A stretch of DNA of 64,000 nt from Rariloculus sp963665575 (GTDB taxonomy: Bacteria > Pseudomonadota > Gammaproteobacteria > Steroidobacterales > Rariloculaceae): assembly GCA_963665575.2 (NCBI GenBank), contig CAXXDW010000003.1, positions 930,001 through 994,000 on the forward strand. Direction: 5' to 3'. Shown piece by piece: positions 8,227-15,700 of the stretch. The notes under the pieces are model-generated. The model ran no database searches and was not told where the DNA came from. It saw nothing but the letters and a program-made list of their open reading frames with translations. The stretch's first letter is position 1. Each line of letters begins with the position of its first letter. A program made the position numbers and the translations under genes.

Positions 8227-9995
8227 GTCCGGCGGCCGCCCGGCGGTCCGCGGCCGATGCCCAGCGCATCGGCCATGCGCGCGGCCAGCACGATGTGCGG
8301 TTCGTCCGGCGCCGTGTGATCGTTCACGCCTGATCGCGGTCGGTCGCTGACCAGGAGCCCCTGCGGACGCGCGAGTTCGATGAATTGCTTTTGCGTCAGC
8401 TGCCCCGTGAGCGCGGAGGTCCGTACCGCAAGTCCGTCCGCGACTCTCATCAGCGCCCCGTCCTGTCTCGCCAGGCGGGAGAGGGCACGACCCAGATCGC
8501 CGTACCGCGACAAACCGGGCAGGCACGCGTCGGCCCTTTCGGGCGTGGCCCTTTCGGACGCGGCCCCTTCGGGCGTGGTCCTTGCAGGCGCGGCCGCTTT
8601 CCCGGGGGCAGCCTCCGACCGGTCGTCCTTCGCTTCGCCCGCTTGCGCCGGCTTCGGGGACTCGCTCGCAGTCGCCTCGGCGGCGCGCGTTTCCCGCGCC
8701 CGCTGAAGCGCCGCAGGTTTGTCGGCCTCGTCATTGGCGGCCGTCCCGATCCCCTCGGACCCGGGGCTTTTGCGGGCGCGGGCGGCGCGCTCCAGGGTAT
8801 CCCCGTCCGGCTCGGCCAACCTGAGCTCCACCGGCTCAGCGCCGTTTACGTCCAGAGCGAAGATTCGCGGGTCCGGCAACCGCACACACACCAACGCCAT
8901 GACCGGGCCGGCCTCGTTCAGCCTCACCCGTACGTGAAACAGGGGAGTTTCCTCTCCCCGCGCTGCGGGGTTGGGTTCCACCAGCCCGCATTCGCGCAGC
9001 AGCCCGCTTAGCGCGCGCGCGTCGAGGTCCGGTTCGCCCTCGTGTTCTTCGCGCCAGGCGGCGAGGATGTCCTGGGCCGCCGGCTCCCATTGCAGGTACA
9101 CCCGCCCGTCGCTGCCGAGCAGCAGGCGGCCGCCGCGCCGGTTGAGGGTCCAGCGGCGCCGGACCAGTCGGCGCATGATGCCAAGAAGTTTTTCCTGCAC
9201 CGCAGGGCGGCGCCTGGGCGGGTTCAGCAGGGCGCGGTTTTCGTCATCGGTCCTGACGGCCCGCAGCGCATCCTCCACGATCTCGCCGAGCACGGAGCGG
9301 GCGTGTCCGCCCAACACGTCCAGCAGTGTGCCCATCGCGCTGCCGTCGCCGCGTTGCAGCCGCGCAAGGCACTCCGGGCCAAGGCAGCGCGACGCGATCC
9401 ACGGCGCGGCACCCGCCCTGCTGACCCGGTGCGCGGCCGGTGCGCTGGTCACCCTGTAGCCGCCGCCTCCGCTGGTCCGCGCCCACTCGCCAAGCCCGGT
9501 TTCGTAGGGGTTCCAACTGCGCTTGCCGTCCGCGCTGCGCACCTGCCACCGCCCCACCCCCGACCCGACCGCCCTGAACAGGCCGCCAAGCACCGCCGCG
9601 AGGCGCCACGCCGTATCGCTCTGCACACCGCCTCCGAGGCCCTCCCCGGGCGTGTGAAGCAACCTGCCATCCACGCGGCGCATCGCAACGCTGGCGCACT
9701 CGACCGCTAGGCGTATCAGGCCGCCGGCCTCGCGATGGTGGGTCTCGCGGGTCGCCGGCAGTTGTTGCACCCAGTCCGCGCAGGCCAGCACCGGCGCGAG
9801 CATCACGCGGTTGTAGTCGTGCGCCTCAAGCGCGCTCTCCAGCCGCATCGCCGAAAGCCGCTGCTCAAGCCGCGGGCCGAGCAGCGCGGAAGCGGGGATG
9901 ACCTCAAGCGCGGGCCCGTCCACCACCGGCCCGGTCGTCTTGACCCCGGGGGGTGCCGGGGTCGCGGGCGGTCGGCGTCTGAATCGCTGCCACAT
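8223..9995 (-). CDS. traI: MobH-family TraI relaxase
   Basis: A 590-residue protein with the MobH (TraI_2) layout: an N-terminal HD-like region with H59-D60 (ALEAHDYNRVM), then the histidine-rich motif HHREAGGLIRL (residues 86-96). The C-terminal third begins with an Ala/Glu-rich linker (residues ~410-490), part of which is encoded by imperfect tandem GC-rich repeats around 8535-8590 (TPEGA/SERATPERA). It ends in a conserved-looking domain (LTGQLTQKQFIELARPQGLL). Such relaxases nick oriT and lead the strand through the channel. The gene is followed directly by traD. The 129 bases between it and the divergent lipoprotein gene would hold its promoter. Confidence 0.82.
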   Translation of the reverse strand: MWQRFRRRPPATPAPPGVKTTGPVVDGPALEVIPASALLGPRLEQRLSAMRLESALEAHDYNRVMLAPVLACADWVQQLPATRETHHREAGGLIRLAVECASVAMRRVDGRLLHTPGEGLGGGVQSDTAWRLAAVLGGLFRAVGSGVGRWQVRSADGKRSWNPYETGLGEWARTSGGGGYRVTSAPAAHRVSRAGAAPWIASRCLGPECLARLQRGDGSAMGTLLDVLGGHARSVLGEIVEDALRAVRTDDENRALLNPPRRRPAVQEKLLGIMRRLVRRRWTLNRRGGRLLLGSDGRVYLQWEPAAQDILAAWREEHEGEPDLDARALSGLLRECGLVEPNPAARGEETPLFHVRVRLNEAGPVMALVCVRLPDPRIFALDVNGAEPVELRLAEPDGDTLERAARARKSPGSEGIGTAANDEADKPAALQRARETRAAEATASESPKPAQAGEAKDDRSEAAPGKAAAPARTTPEGAASERATPERADACLPGLSRYGDLGRALSRLARQDGALMRVADGLAVRTSALTGQLTQKQFIELARPQGLLVSDRPRSGVNDHTAPDEPHIVLAARMADALGIGRGPPGGRRT

Positions 9996-10124
9996 ACGCC
10001 CTAATCTACACGCGCGATCGCACGGTAATTAGCGCCCGAACGACCCGCTTCGGTGCGTTCCCGCTCTTTTTTCCGGCGTCCCGATCACGCACAGTAGGGT
10101 GCGTTTCGCACACGGGAGCCTCAC

Positions 10125-10682
10125 ATGGCCGGTCCAGTCGTCGCTGTCAAACTCGGGCGTTCTCCGGGATTCCGGCCCCTGTTCGCGGTGCTCGGAGTCC
10201 TCCTGTCGGGAGGCTGCGCCCCCGCGCCGGTGCGGCCCCCCGTCATCGAGATCGCGCCGCCGGGCGCGCCCGTACTCGGTGTGGCCCTCGTTGAGCCGGC
10301 CTCGGACGTCGCCGATCTGACTGCGGCCGTGCGCCACGTCCTCTACCGTGCCGAAGACCGTGCCGCTCTCGGGTCGGGCGCGATCGCGCCGGCCGAAGGC
10401 GCAAGCGACGATCCCGCTGAGGACAACGGGGGTGCGGGTGCCGCTGCAGCGCACGCGCCGGCGACGGAGGGCGCCGCACCGGCAGACAACGCGGTTGCGG
10501 GTGCCGAACGACCCCCCGGTCTGCTCCCCGGCCGCGCCCGACACGACGCGATTCGCGCCGCGTGGAGCCGCTACTGTATCTCCACGGACCTCACGCCTGC
10601 GCAGTGGGGGCTCATTGCCCGCACGGCGATGCCCGCCGTGTTGGCGGCTCAGTGGGCGGACCGCTGCCGCCCGGAAGGATAG
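10125..10682 (+). CDS. Predicted lipoprotein encoded within the ICE
   Basis: A 185-residue protein with a lipoprotein signal: hydrophobic LFAVLGVLLSGGC, with cysteine near residue 31 as the likely lipidation site. A Pro/Ala-rich segment and an Ala/Asp/Glu-rich middle follow. The C-terminal part is more ordered (AAWSRYCISTDLTPAQWGLIARTAMP). It is the only plus-strand gene between the relaxase and the activator genes. The family is not recognised; a role as an entry-exclusion, pore-associated or regulatory lipoprotein is possible but unsupported. Confidence 0.6.
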   Translation: MAGPVVAVKLGRSPGFRPLFAVLGVLLSGGCAPAPVRPPVIEIAPPGAPVLGVALVEPASDVADLTAAVRHVLYRAEDRAALGSGAIAPAEGASDDPAEDNGGAGAAAAHAPATEGAAPADNAVAGAERPPGLLPGRARHDAIRAAWSRYCISTDLTPAQWGLIARTAMPAVLAAQWADRCRPEG

Positions 10683-10715
10683 CGCCCAAACGGTAGCGCC
10701 CGACAGGGCAGCGCC

Positions 10716-11354
10716 CTACCCCCGCCAGAGGAACGCCGTGCTCGCGACCCCGGAATACGCGGTCGGCTTCGGGCCCTTGGGCGGGCAATTGTCGCAGTAA
10801 TCGCGCGGCCGGCCGCGTCTCGGGCGGCTTCCGGTTGCGACGTTCACTCCTTTCTCCCTCAGGGGTTCGCCGCAACGCTTGCACAGGTGGGCGTCAAAGC
10901 TCTCGCACGCCGGGCAAAGCGGCGATCCGGGCGTCACCTCGTACCACCGTTGTCGGCACTGCCGGCACACGCGCCGGGTGATGCCCTCCTCGGCGGCCAT
11001 GCGCTCGGTGAGCTCGTGGATCTCGTCGATGTCGAAAATCGGGGGCTTCGCGATCGTGCGATAGGCGCCGTACACGCGGACAAGCCGTTCCGCCGGGTCG
11101 CTGATGGCGGCCGCTCGCGCGTGGAGCCGCAGGGCGAGATGCGCGTGGGCGCGCCGGACGACGGTGCGAGCGAAGGCGCGCTCCCGGTTGATGTGATACA
11201 TCCTTTTCTGTTCGGTTGCGCCGACGCGGGTCACCAGGGCCTTCGCCCATCGCCGCGGGCGGCCGCATACCGAGGCGATCACCCCCGGTGACGCGCCGTG
11301 TTCGGCGAGCGCATAGGCCCAGGTGACGATGGCGTTGTCGACTCGTGTGATCAC
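10716..11354 (-). CDS. FlhC-like (AcaC/SetC-type) transcriptional activator
   Basis: A 212-residue protein starting at GTG 11354, nine bases after the FlhD-like gene. The helical N-terminal two thirds (RVDNAIVTWAYALAEHGASPGVIASVCGR) fits the FlhC helical domain. The C-terminus carries four cysteine pairs: C130/C133, C147/C150, C158/C161 and C187/C190. FlhC normally has one four-cysteine zinc site, so this protein may hold two zincs. With the FlhD-like partner upstream it forms the master activator pair that switches on transfer genes in SXT (SetCD) and IncA/C (AcaDC). The activator identity is inferred from order and motifs. Confidence 0.65.
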   Translation of the reverse strand: MITRVDNAIVTWAYALAEHGASPGVIASVCGRPRRWAKALVTRVGATEQKRMYHINRERAFARTVVRRAHAHLALRLHARAAAISDPAERLVRVYGAYRTIAKPPIFDIDEIHELTERMAAEEGITRRVCRQCRQRWYEVTPGSPLCPACESFDAHLCKRCGEPLREKGVNVATGSRPRRGRPRDYCDNCPPKGPKPTAYSGVASTAFLWRG

Positions 11355-11363
11355 GGGTCCCGG

Positions 11364-11927
11364 CTAATCCGCGCCCATCATGGCCAGCGTGTATACCAGG
11401 TGCTTGCCGAGGTCCCCGCCGATCCGCCCGCCCTCGCCGATCTTCTCCCAGAACGCGGTTCCGCCAGGACAGCGCAATCGCACGACGTCCGGTTCGCGAC
11501 TGGCTGCGGTTTCCAGCGTGCCGACGCACCAGCCGCCGAGCCGCTCGACGTCCTCCACGCGCACCCGGAACAGCGTCGCGGTCGCGACGGGGTCGACCAG
11601 ACCGGCCCGCTGGACGCTCAACAGGGCCCTGAGCTGCAGGCGCGAAATGAGCGGCGGCACCTCGTGCGCGAAGCGTCCCGCGGGTTCCGGAACCCGCAGG
11701 CGATACAGTGGCGCGTCGCTGCGCGCGACCCGGGAGCGTGTCGCTTCGCTCATGCTTCGCACCGCGGCCCGGGTTGTCGTCAACACGCGCCAACGCCGCT
11801 GAACCCACCCCGCGATCTCCGGCTCGGTCACCGCATCGAGAACGCCGCTGTTGACCTCGTGTATGTCCTCGCGCAGCGCGCGCCGTTCGTCGCGGGTCAT
11901 CGCCCGAACCGCCCACTCGCGGTTCAT
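11364..11927 (-). CDS. FlhD-like (AcaD/SetD-type) activator partner
   Basis: A 187-residue protein whose residues ~92-152 read like FlhD: LISRLQLRALLSVQRAGLVD, then ATATLFRVRVEDVERLGG, corresponding to the FlhD LSYLLLAQRLI...MFRLGI...LG pattern. The N-terminal ~90 residues are an extension not found in flagellar FlhD. The ATG overlaps the stop of the lytic transglycosylase gene (ATGA), and the FlhC-like gene follows directly, giving the order slt-flhD-like-flhC-like seen in conjugative elements controlled by AcaDC. No flagellar genes are nearby, so a role in control of element transfer is the best inference. Confidence 0.65.
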   Translation of the reverse strand: MNREWAVRAMTRDERRALREDIHEVNSGVLDAVTEPEIAGWVQRRWRVLTTTRAAVRSMSEATRSRVARSDAPLYRLRVPEPAGRFAHEVPPLISRLQLRALLSVQRAGLVDPVATATLFRVRVEDVERLGGWCVGTLETAASREPDVVRLRCPGGTAFWEKIGEGGRIGGDLGKHLVYTLAMMGAD

Positions 11928-12511
11928 GGCCTTTCGGCTCCGTTTCGCGGCACGACGGCGTCCGAGCCAAGGCTCCGCGCCAACCCCGGTACCACTCGCA
12001 GCCGCTCGAGCCGGTGGCGCACCTCGGCGCTGTAGGCCCGCCCGCGGGCGGTTTCGGTTCCGTGGTGGTAGCTGCCCAGCGCCCGCGCCAGGTCGCCGGC
12101 TTCGTCCTCCAGGGCTTCCCGGAGGATCTCGGCCGCGACGAGAATGTTCCGCCGCGGGTCGAGCAGGTCGGGCGGCGTATCCACCCGGTGACCGTGATAC
12201 GCCACGTTGACCTGCATGAGCCCGACATCGATGTTGCGCTCGCCCACGGCCAGTAAGGCCTCAAGGGCCGCATGGGCCGCTTCCCGCGTCGGGAATCGCC
12301 GGGCGCCGGTTGCTGTTGCCCGCAGGGTCCACGGCCAGGGGCGTGCCGTGCCGTCCGTCCAGAGCGTGCGGCTCTCCTGCAACGCCACCGCGTACAGCGT
12401 GAGGATGTCGATGTCGTGTGCTTCGCCCGCCGTTGCCCAGGCTGAGCGTGCGTCGGCCATCGCGGCGCTTGCCGCGCACATCGTGATCAGGAAGCCTGTG
12501 GTGATCCGCAT
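11924..12511 (-). CDS. Lytic transglycosylase (SLT domain), conjugation-associated
   Basis: A 195-residue exported protein with a signal peptide (residues 1-20, ending AAMADA). The SLT fold is marked by the catalytic glutamate E46 in YAVALQESRTLW and by GLMQVN at 97-102, with the later LGSYHHG segment. It cleaves peptidoglycan glycan strands to open a path for the transfer apparatus. It is the first gene of the operon slt-FlhD-like-FlhC-like, with four-base overlap to the next gene. Upstream lies a palindrome-rich promoter region (12589-12622), so it is probably controlled together with the activators. Confidence 0.85.
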   Translation of the reverse strand: MRITTGFLITMCAASAAMADARSAWATAGEAHDIDILTLYAVALQESRTLWTDGTARPWPWTLRATATGARRFPTREAAHAALEALLAVGERNIDVGLMQVNVAYHGHRVDTPPDLLDPRRNILVAAEILREALEDEAGDLARALGSYHHGTETARGRAYSAEVRHRLERLRVVPGLARSLGSDAVVPRNGAERP

Positions 12512-12588
12512 GGCAGAGTCTCGAGGCCCCGTTCAGCGAAAACCGCGCCCGTTGCGCAAGCAATTTCCGAGCCCCGGTAGTTACGCGC

Positions 12589-12622
12589 GTTATAAATCAC
12601 ATAAGAAAACGTGATTTGTCAA
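12589..12622 (-). promoter_or_regulatory. Candidate promoter with embedded operator for the slt-activator operon
   Basis: On the minus strand a perfect TTGACA (12622-12617) is followed 22 bases later by TATAAC (12594-12589). Exactly between them lies a perfect 7-bp inverted repeat, AAATCAC (12594-12600) and GTGATTT (12611-12617), separated by 10 bases. The spacer is too long for an unassisted sigma-70 promoter, which fits a regulated promoter. The repressor or activator is unknown. Confidence 0.45.
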
Positions 12623-12737
12623 GTGACGTTATACCGGTCCTTGCCTTCTCGCAACGTCCTGGGCCGTCCTGCACGGGGCGGCGGCAACGCCCAATGTCCC
12701 ACAGTTCCGCCGCTTGAAATGAGCTTTTCGACATATC

Positions 12738-12763
12738 GTGATAATCACATTTATGTTTATAAT
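12738..12763 (+). promoter_or_regulatory. Candidate promoter and palindrome for the response-regulator gene
   Basis: An AT-rich island (about 12720-12790) contains a consensus -10 box TATAAT at 12758-12763. There is no good -35; instead the palindrome GTGAT-A-ATCAC (12738-12748) occupies that place. It shares half-sites with the inverted repeat at 12594-12617, suggesting one regulator acts on both divergent genes. Transcription would leave a leader of roughly 115 bases before ATG 12887. Confidence 0.45.
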
Positions 12764-12886
12764 TAATTTTACGACGATTTAGTACATGCGATTCTCACGC
12801 TTATTTCCCCGTCGTGTTTCGATGGCGGGGCGGCGCCCGATTTTGGCGTGGTATAAAGCCTGCCTTTCGGGTTCTGGAAATCTTCG

Positions 12887-13591
12887 ATGAGACGGCGCCT
12901 GATCCCGGTGTATGTGTGTGACCCTCAACCCGCCACACTTCATGGTCTCACCGGCATCCTCGAGGCCGCCGATCGGGTCGCTCTGGTCGGCAGTTCCTCC
13001 ACGGCAGAGGAATGTATCGTCCGGCCGGACGAACAGGGTCCCGTGGTTTACGTCGTCGACCAGGTGCCGGGTGACGTGTTCGACCCGACGCTGATCCGCG
13101 AACTGATCGCGGCCGATCCGACGCGCCGGATCGTGGCGTACAGCGCCCATGATCGCGTGGCCCTGATCGCCGGCGCGTACTCTGCGGGCGCGTCCGCGTT
13201 CGTCAGCAAGTTCGATTCGCCCGACGTCCTGCTCGACGCGATCGCTGCCGTCGCCGCGCTGGAGCACCCGCGGGACCGCTATTACCCGGGTGACCTTGCC
13301 GTGTCGATCGCCGACTACTACTCGGCCGGCGGCGGTGCCGCCGGGTCGCCCAGGCGCCTGCTGACCAAGCGGCAGTTGGAGATCTTTCTGCTCATCGCGG
13401 AGGGGCACTCGCCGGACAACATCGCTCGCGATCTCGGCATGAACCGCCGGACCGTGAGCAACCAACTGGTCACCATTCGCCGCAAGCTCGATATCCCCAG
13501 AGAGCACTTCCGCTCGTACGCCATCGAGTATGGTCTGGTCAATCCCGCCCGCGCACGCCCGGCCACCACCGATCCGGTCACGGCCGCCTAG
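12887..13591 (+). CDS. LuxR/NarL-type response regulator
   Basis: A 234-residue two-domain regulator. The receiver domain has D11 (YVCDPQP), the expected phospho-acceptor aspartate in VVYVVDQVP, the conserved S/T position (IVAYSAHD) and lysine (AFVSKFD). The C-terminal helix-turn-helix is of LuxR type (LLTKRQLEIFLLIAEGHSPDNIARDLG, then RRTVSNQLVTIRRKL). No sensor kinase is adjacent. It lies divergently from the transfer-activator operon across a 375-base regulatory region with repeated GTGAT half-sites, so it probably modulates element transfer or itself. Confidence 0.85.
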   Translation: MRRRLIPVYVCDPQPATLHGLTGILEAADRVALVGSSSTAEECIVRPDEQGPVVYVVDQVPGDVFDPTLIRELIAADPTRRIVAYSAHDRVALIAGAYSAGASAFVSKFDSPDVLLDAIAAVAALEHPRDRYYPGDLAVSIADYYSAGGGAAGSPRRLLTKRQLEIFLLIAEGHSPDNIARDLGMNRRTVSNQLVTIRRKLDIPREHFRSYAIEYGLVNPARARPATTDPVTAA

Positions 13592-13703
13592 CGCGGCGGC
13601 GATGGACCGCGGGTGTTGCGGGGATTCGTGAACCCCTCCGCCGCACCGACTGCGCGGCCGACTACAGGAACACTCGCGTCTGTTGGCTTAAGGCAATCGG
13701 AAC

Positions 13704-13762
13704 CGGTCCTTCACGCGGCTGCGGCGGTTCCATAAGGGCTTGAGCGCGCGGAGTCCGTTCGC
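13704..13762 (-). repeat. Right-end/omega-RNA-like repeat, outer copy
   Basis: This 59-base segment matches 13965-14023 at about 49 of 59 positions, with identical ends (18 of 18 at one side, 27 of 29 at the other) and a divergent 12-base middle. It lies 261 bases beyond the inner copy in the tnpB reading direction. Confidence 0.65.
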
Positions 13763-13964
13763 ACTGTCATCCCGGAACCCCGTCTAGTCGCATCAGTGCT
13801 TCAGCAGCCGAGTGGTGGGATCGTCGCTGTGCTCGTCGACCGGCGACGGGTTGATCCGCTTGGCCAGCAGAGGCGCTCCGGCACGGCGAGAATGCGGTGG
13901 TGGACCGGCGTTGTGCGGGGGGTCGCGGTCGCGTCGCCACGGGCGTTGGTTGGCAGGTTGGAGT

Positions 13965-14023
13965 CGGTCCCTCACGCGGCCGCGGCGGTTCCACGCCACC
14001 TTGGCCGCGCGGAGTCCGTTCGC
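13965..14023 (-). repeat. Right-end/omega-RNA-like repeat, inner copy (overlaps tnpB 3' end)
   Basis: Partner of 13704-13762. Most of it encodes the last residues of TnpB (ARPRWRGTAAAA), so it acts both as coding sequence and as part of the presumed element end or guide-RNA scaffold. Confidence 0.65.
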
Positions 14024-15285
14024 GTTTCAACAGGTACCGGACCGGACCCGGATCGAGCCGGGCGCGGTCCGGGGGTCTTACCCTCCACGCGCAGCCACCG
14101 GGCTCCCCCCGGCGGATGTTCGCTGAGCAGGCGCCGGCCCTCCTGCTCGAGGTTTTTCGCCGCGTTGACGTCGCGGTCGTGTTCGGCCCCGCAGGCCTCG
14201 CAGCGCCAGTGGCGATCCGCCAGCGTCAGGTCCTTTCGGACCGCATGGCACCCGCTGCAGCGCTTCGTGCTCGGGAACCACGGATCCACCTGGACGTGGT
14301 GCCGCCCCGCCCACTCGGCCTTGTAGGCGATCTGCCTCACCAACTCCCCCCACCCGGCGTCGGCGATCGCCCGGGCCAGCCGGCGGTTGCGAATCATCCC
14401 GCGCACGTTCAGGGTCTCGGTGACGATGGCTTGGTTCTCGTCTACCAGCCGTCGAGACATGTGGTGCAGGAAGTTCGACCGGGCATCCGCCGCCCGGGCG
14501 TGCAGCCGGGCGAGCCGCTGCCGCTGGGCCCGGTACCGTCCGGAGCCGCGACGGCGGCGGGTGAGCACCCGCTGCGCACGGCGAAGCTGCCTCAGCCGCC
14601 GCGCCAGCGCCCGGAACGCCGGGACGCGGTGCCCGTTAGCGTCGACGATGAAGCTCGTCAGGCCGAAATCGACGGCGCCGATCGCGTTGGGCACCGAAGC
14701 GGTGCTCGGCGCCGGCCGCGTCTCCTCGACCATGAACGACACGAAGTAGCGCCCGGCCGCGTCACGGCGCACAGTGACCATCTTCGGCTTCGGGCAGTGC
14801 GGGCAGCCGGGCGCCTCGGTGCACTGCGGACAGTTCGGGCGGCGCGACCACTTCAGTTTCACCGGGCCGAGACCCGGCACCACCAGGCGCCGGTCGTTGG
14901 CGTCGAACGTGCGGTCGATCCGCCGCGGGTCGAGCTGGAAGCGGACCGACTGGGCGGTGCGGCGCTTGCGGTACCGGGGGTACTTCGCCCGCCCGGCAAA
15001 AAAGTTCGCGAACGCCCGGTCCTGGTCACGCAGCTTCTGCGTCAGCACCGTCGACGGCGTCTCCCGCAGCCAGCCGTAGCGCGCTGTCTGCTTGAGTTGC
15101 GTCAGCAGCCGGGAGAAGTCCGTTCCGGTCACGCTCTCGCCACGCCGGCGGTACGCCTTGCTGCGGCACTCGAGCGCCCGGTTCCACGTCCAGCGGGCCG
15201 CGCCGAAACAGGCGTCGAGCCGTCGGCGCGGGTCGGTGCTGGGGTAGAAACGGAGCTTGTGCGCACGCTTGATGGAGCTGGACAT
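13972..15285 (-). CDS. tnpB: TnpB (IS200/IS605 OrfB) RNA-guided nuclease, complete copy
   Basis: A 437-residue protein starting at ATG 15285 (the open frame runs on upstream, but that part is the element's left end). The RuvC catalytic residues are all visible: D in IGAVDFGLTSFIVD, E in AIVTETLNVRGMI, and D in HDRDVNAAKNL. The zinc ribbon is present (CSGCHAV...CEACGAEHDRD). TnpB is a guide-RNA-directed DNA endonuclease, ancestor of Cas12, that preserves the element at its donor site. No TnpA (Y1 transposase) is nearby, so movement would need one in trans. The ~40-residue Arg/Pro-rich tail after LEQEG looks element-specific. Confidence 0.92.
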   Translation of the reverse strand: MSSSIKRAHKLRFYPSTDPRRRLDACFGAARWTWNRALECRSKAYRRRGESVTGTDFSRLLTQLKQTARYGWLRETPSTVLTQKLRDQDRAFANFFAGRAKYPRYRKRRTAQSVRFQLDPRRIDRTFDANDRRLVVPGLGPVKLKWSRRPNCPQCTEAPGCPHCPKPKMVTVRRDAAGRYFVSFMVEETRPAPSTASVPNAIGAVDFGLTSFIVDANGHRVPAFRALARRLRQLRRAQRVLTRRRRGSGRYRAQRQRLARLHARAADARSNFLHHMSRRLVDENQAIVTETLNVRGMIRNRRLARAIADAGWGELVRQIAYKAEWAGRHHVQVDPWFPSTKRCSGCHAVRKDLTLADRHWRCEACGAEHDRDVNAAKNLEQEGRRLLSEHPPGGARWLRVEGKTPGPRPARSGSGPVPVETRTDSARPRWRGTAAAA

Positions 15286-15407
15286 ACATACAGTATACCA
15301 TGCCGGCCCCACGGGACCGACTGCGGGCCATCCGCGCAACGGCCCGGCGCGCCGCTGTGCTTCGCGTCCGGTCCTGCGGGTCGGCTTCGTCCGTGAAGCC
15401 TCCAATG
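15286..15407 (-). repeat. Left end of TnpB element, copy 2
   Basis: Homologous to 2307-2446. The two copies share the 5' flank of tnpB up to the same outer edge, after which they diverge completely. The 277 bases from 15424 to 15700 beyond it hold an Ala-rich minus-strand fragment (AAIVDRLTLLARDGARSIRA) that runs into the left end and may be part of an interrupted gene. Confidence 0.7.
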
Positions 15408-15700
15408 CAGGGCTCGAGGACACCTCTTGCCGCCGCTTGTACCGTTGCGCTCGCTGCCCGGACCTCCGCGGTGGCGGCCTCCTCTCCGAGCGCCCGAATG
15501 GACCGCGCCCCGTCGCGGGCGAGTAGGGTCAGGCGATCTACGATGGCCGCGGCGCTTGAGACCTTGCGTGGAACAGGTCACCGGGAACTCGATCTGGAGT
15601 TGGTCGGACGGCAGTGAAGCCCCCTTGCGTCGGTCCCGGTGTTCGGCGGTTTGCTGATCGTCATTGCTCCCATCTGGTCCGCTTTTCCGTTGGCGGAGGA

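Larger units (their letters stand above)
13704..14023 (-). ncRNA. Candidate TnpB omega-RNA (reRNA) region
   Basis: In IS200/IS605-type elements the guide scaffold RNA overlaps the 3' end of tnpB and runs to the right end of the element. Here the tnpB stop (13972) lies inside a GC-rich repeat, and the following ~270 bases have no gene. The 3' boundary, and thus the guide, cannot be fixed because the right-end motif occurs twice. Placement is by family knowledge; no structure was calculated. Confidence 0.4.

Noticed and set aside
15424..15575. Ala-rich minus-strand coding-like fragment next to the TnpB left end.
   Set aside because: Only about 50 residues, no start, no recognisable family; recorded as possible interrupted gene but not annotated.
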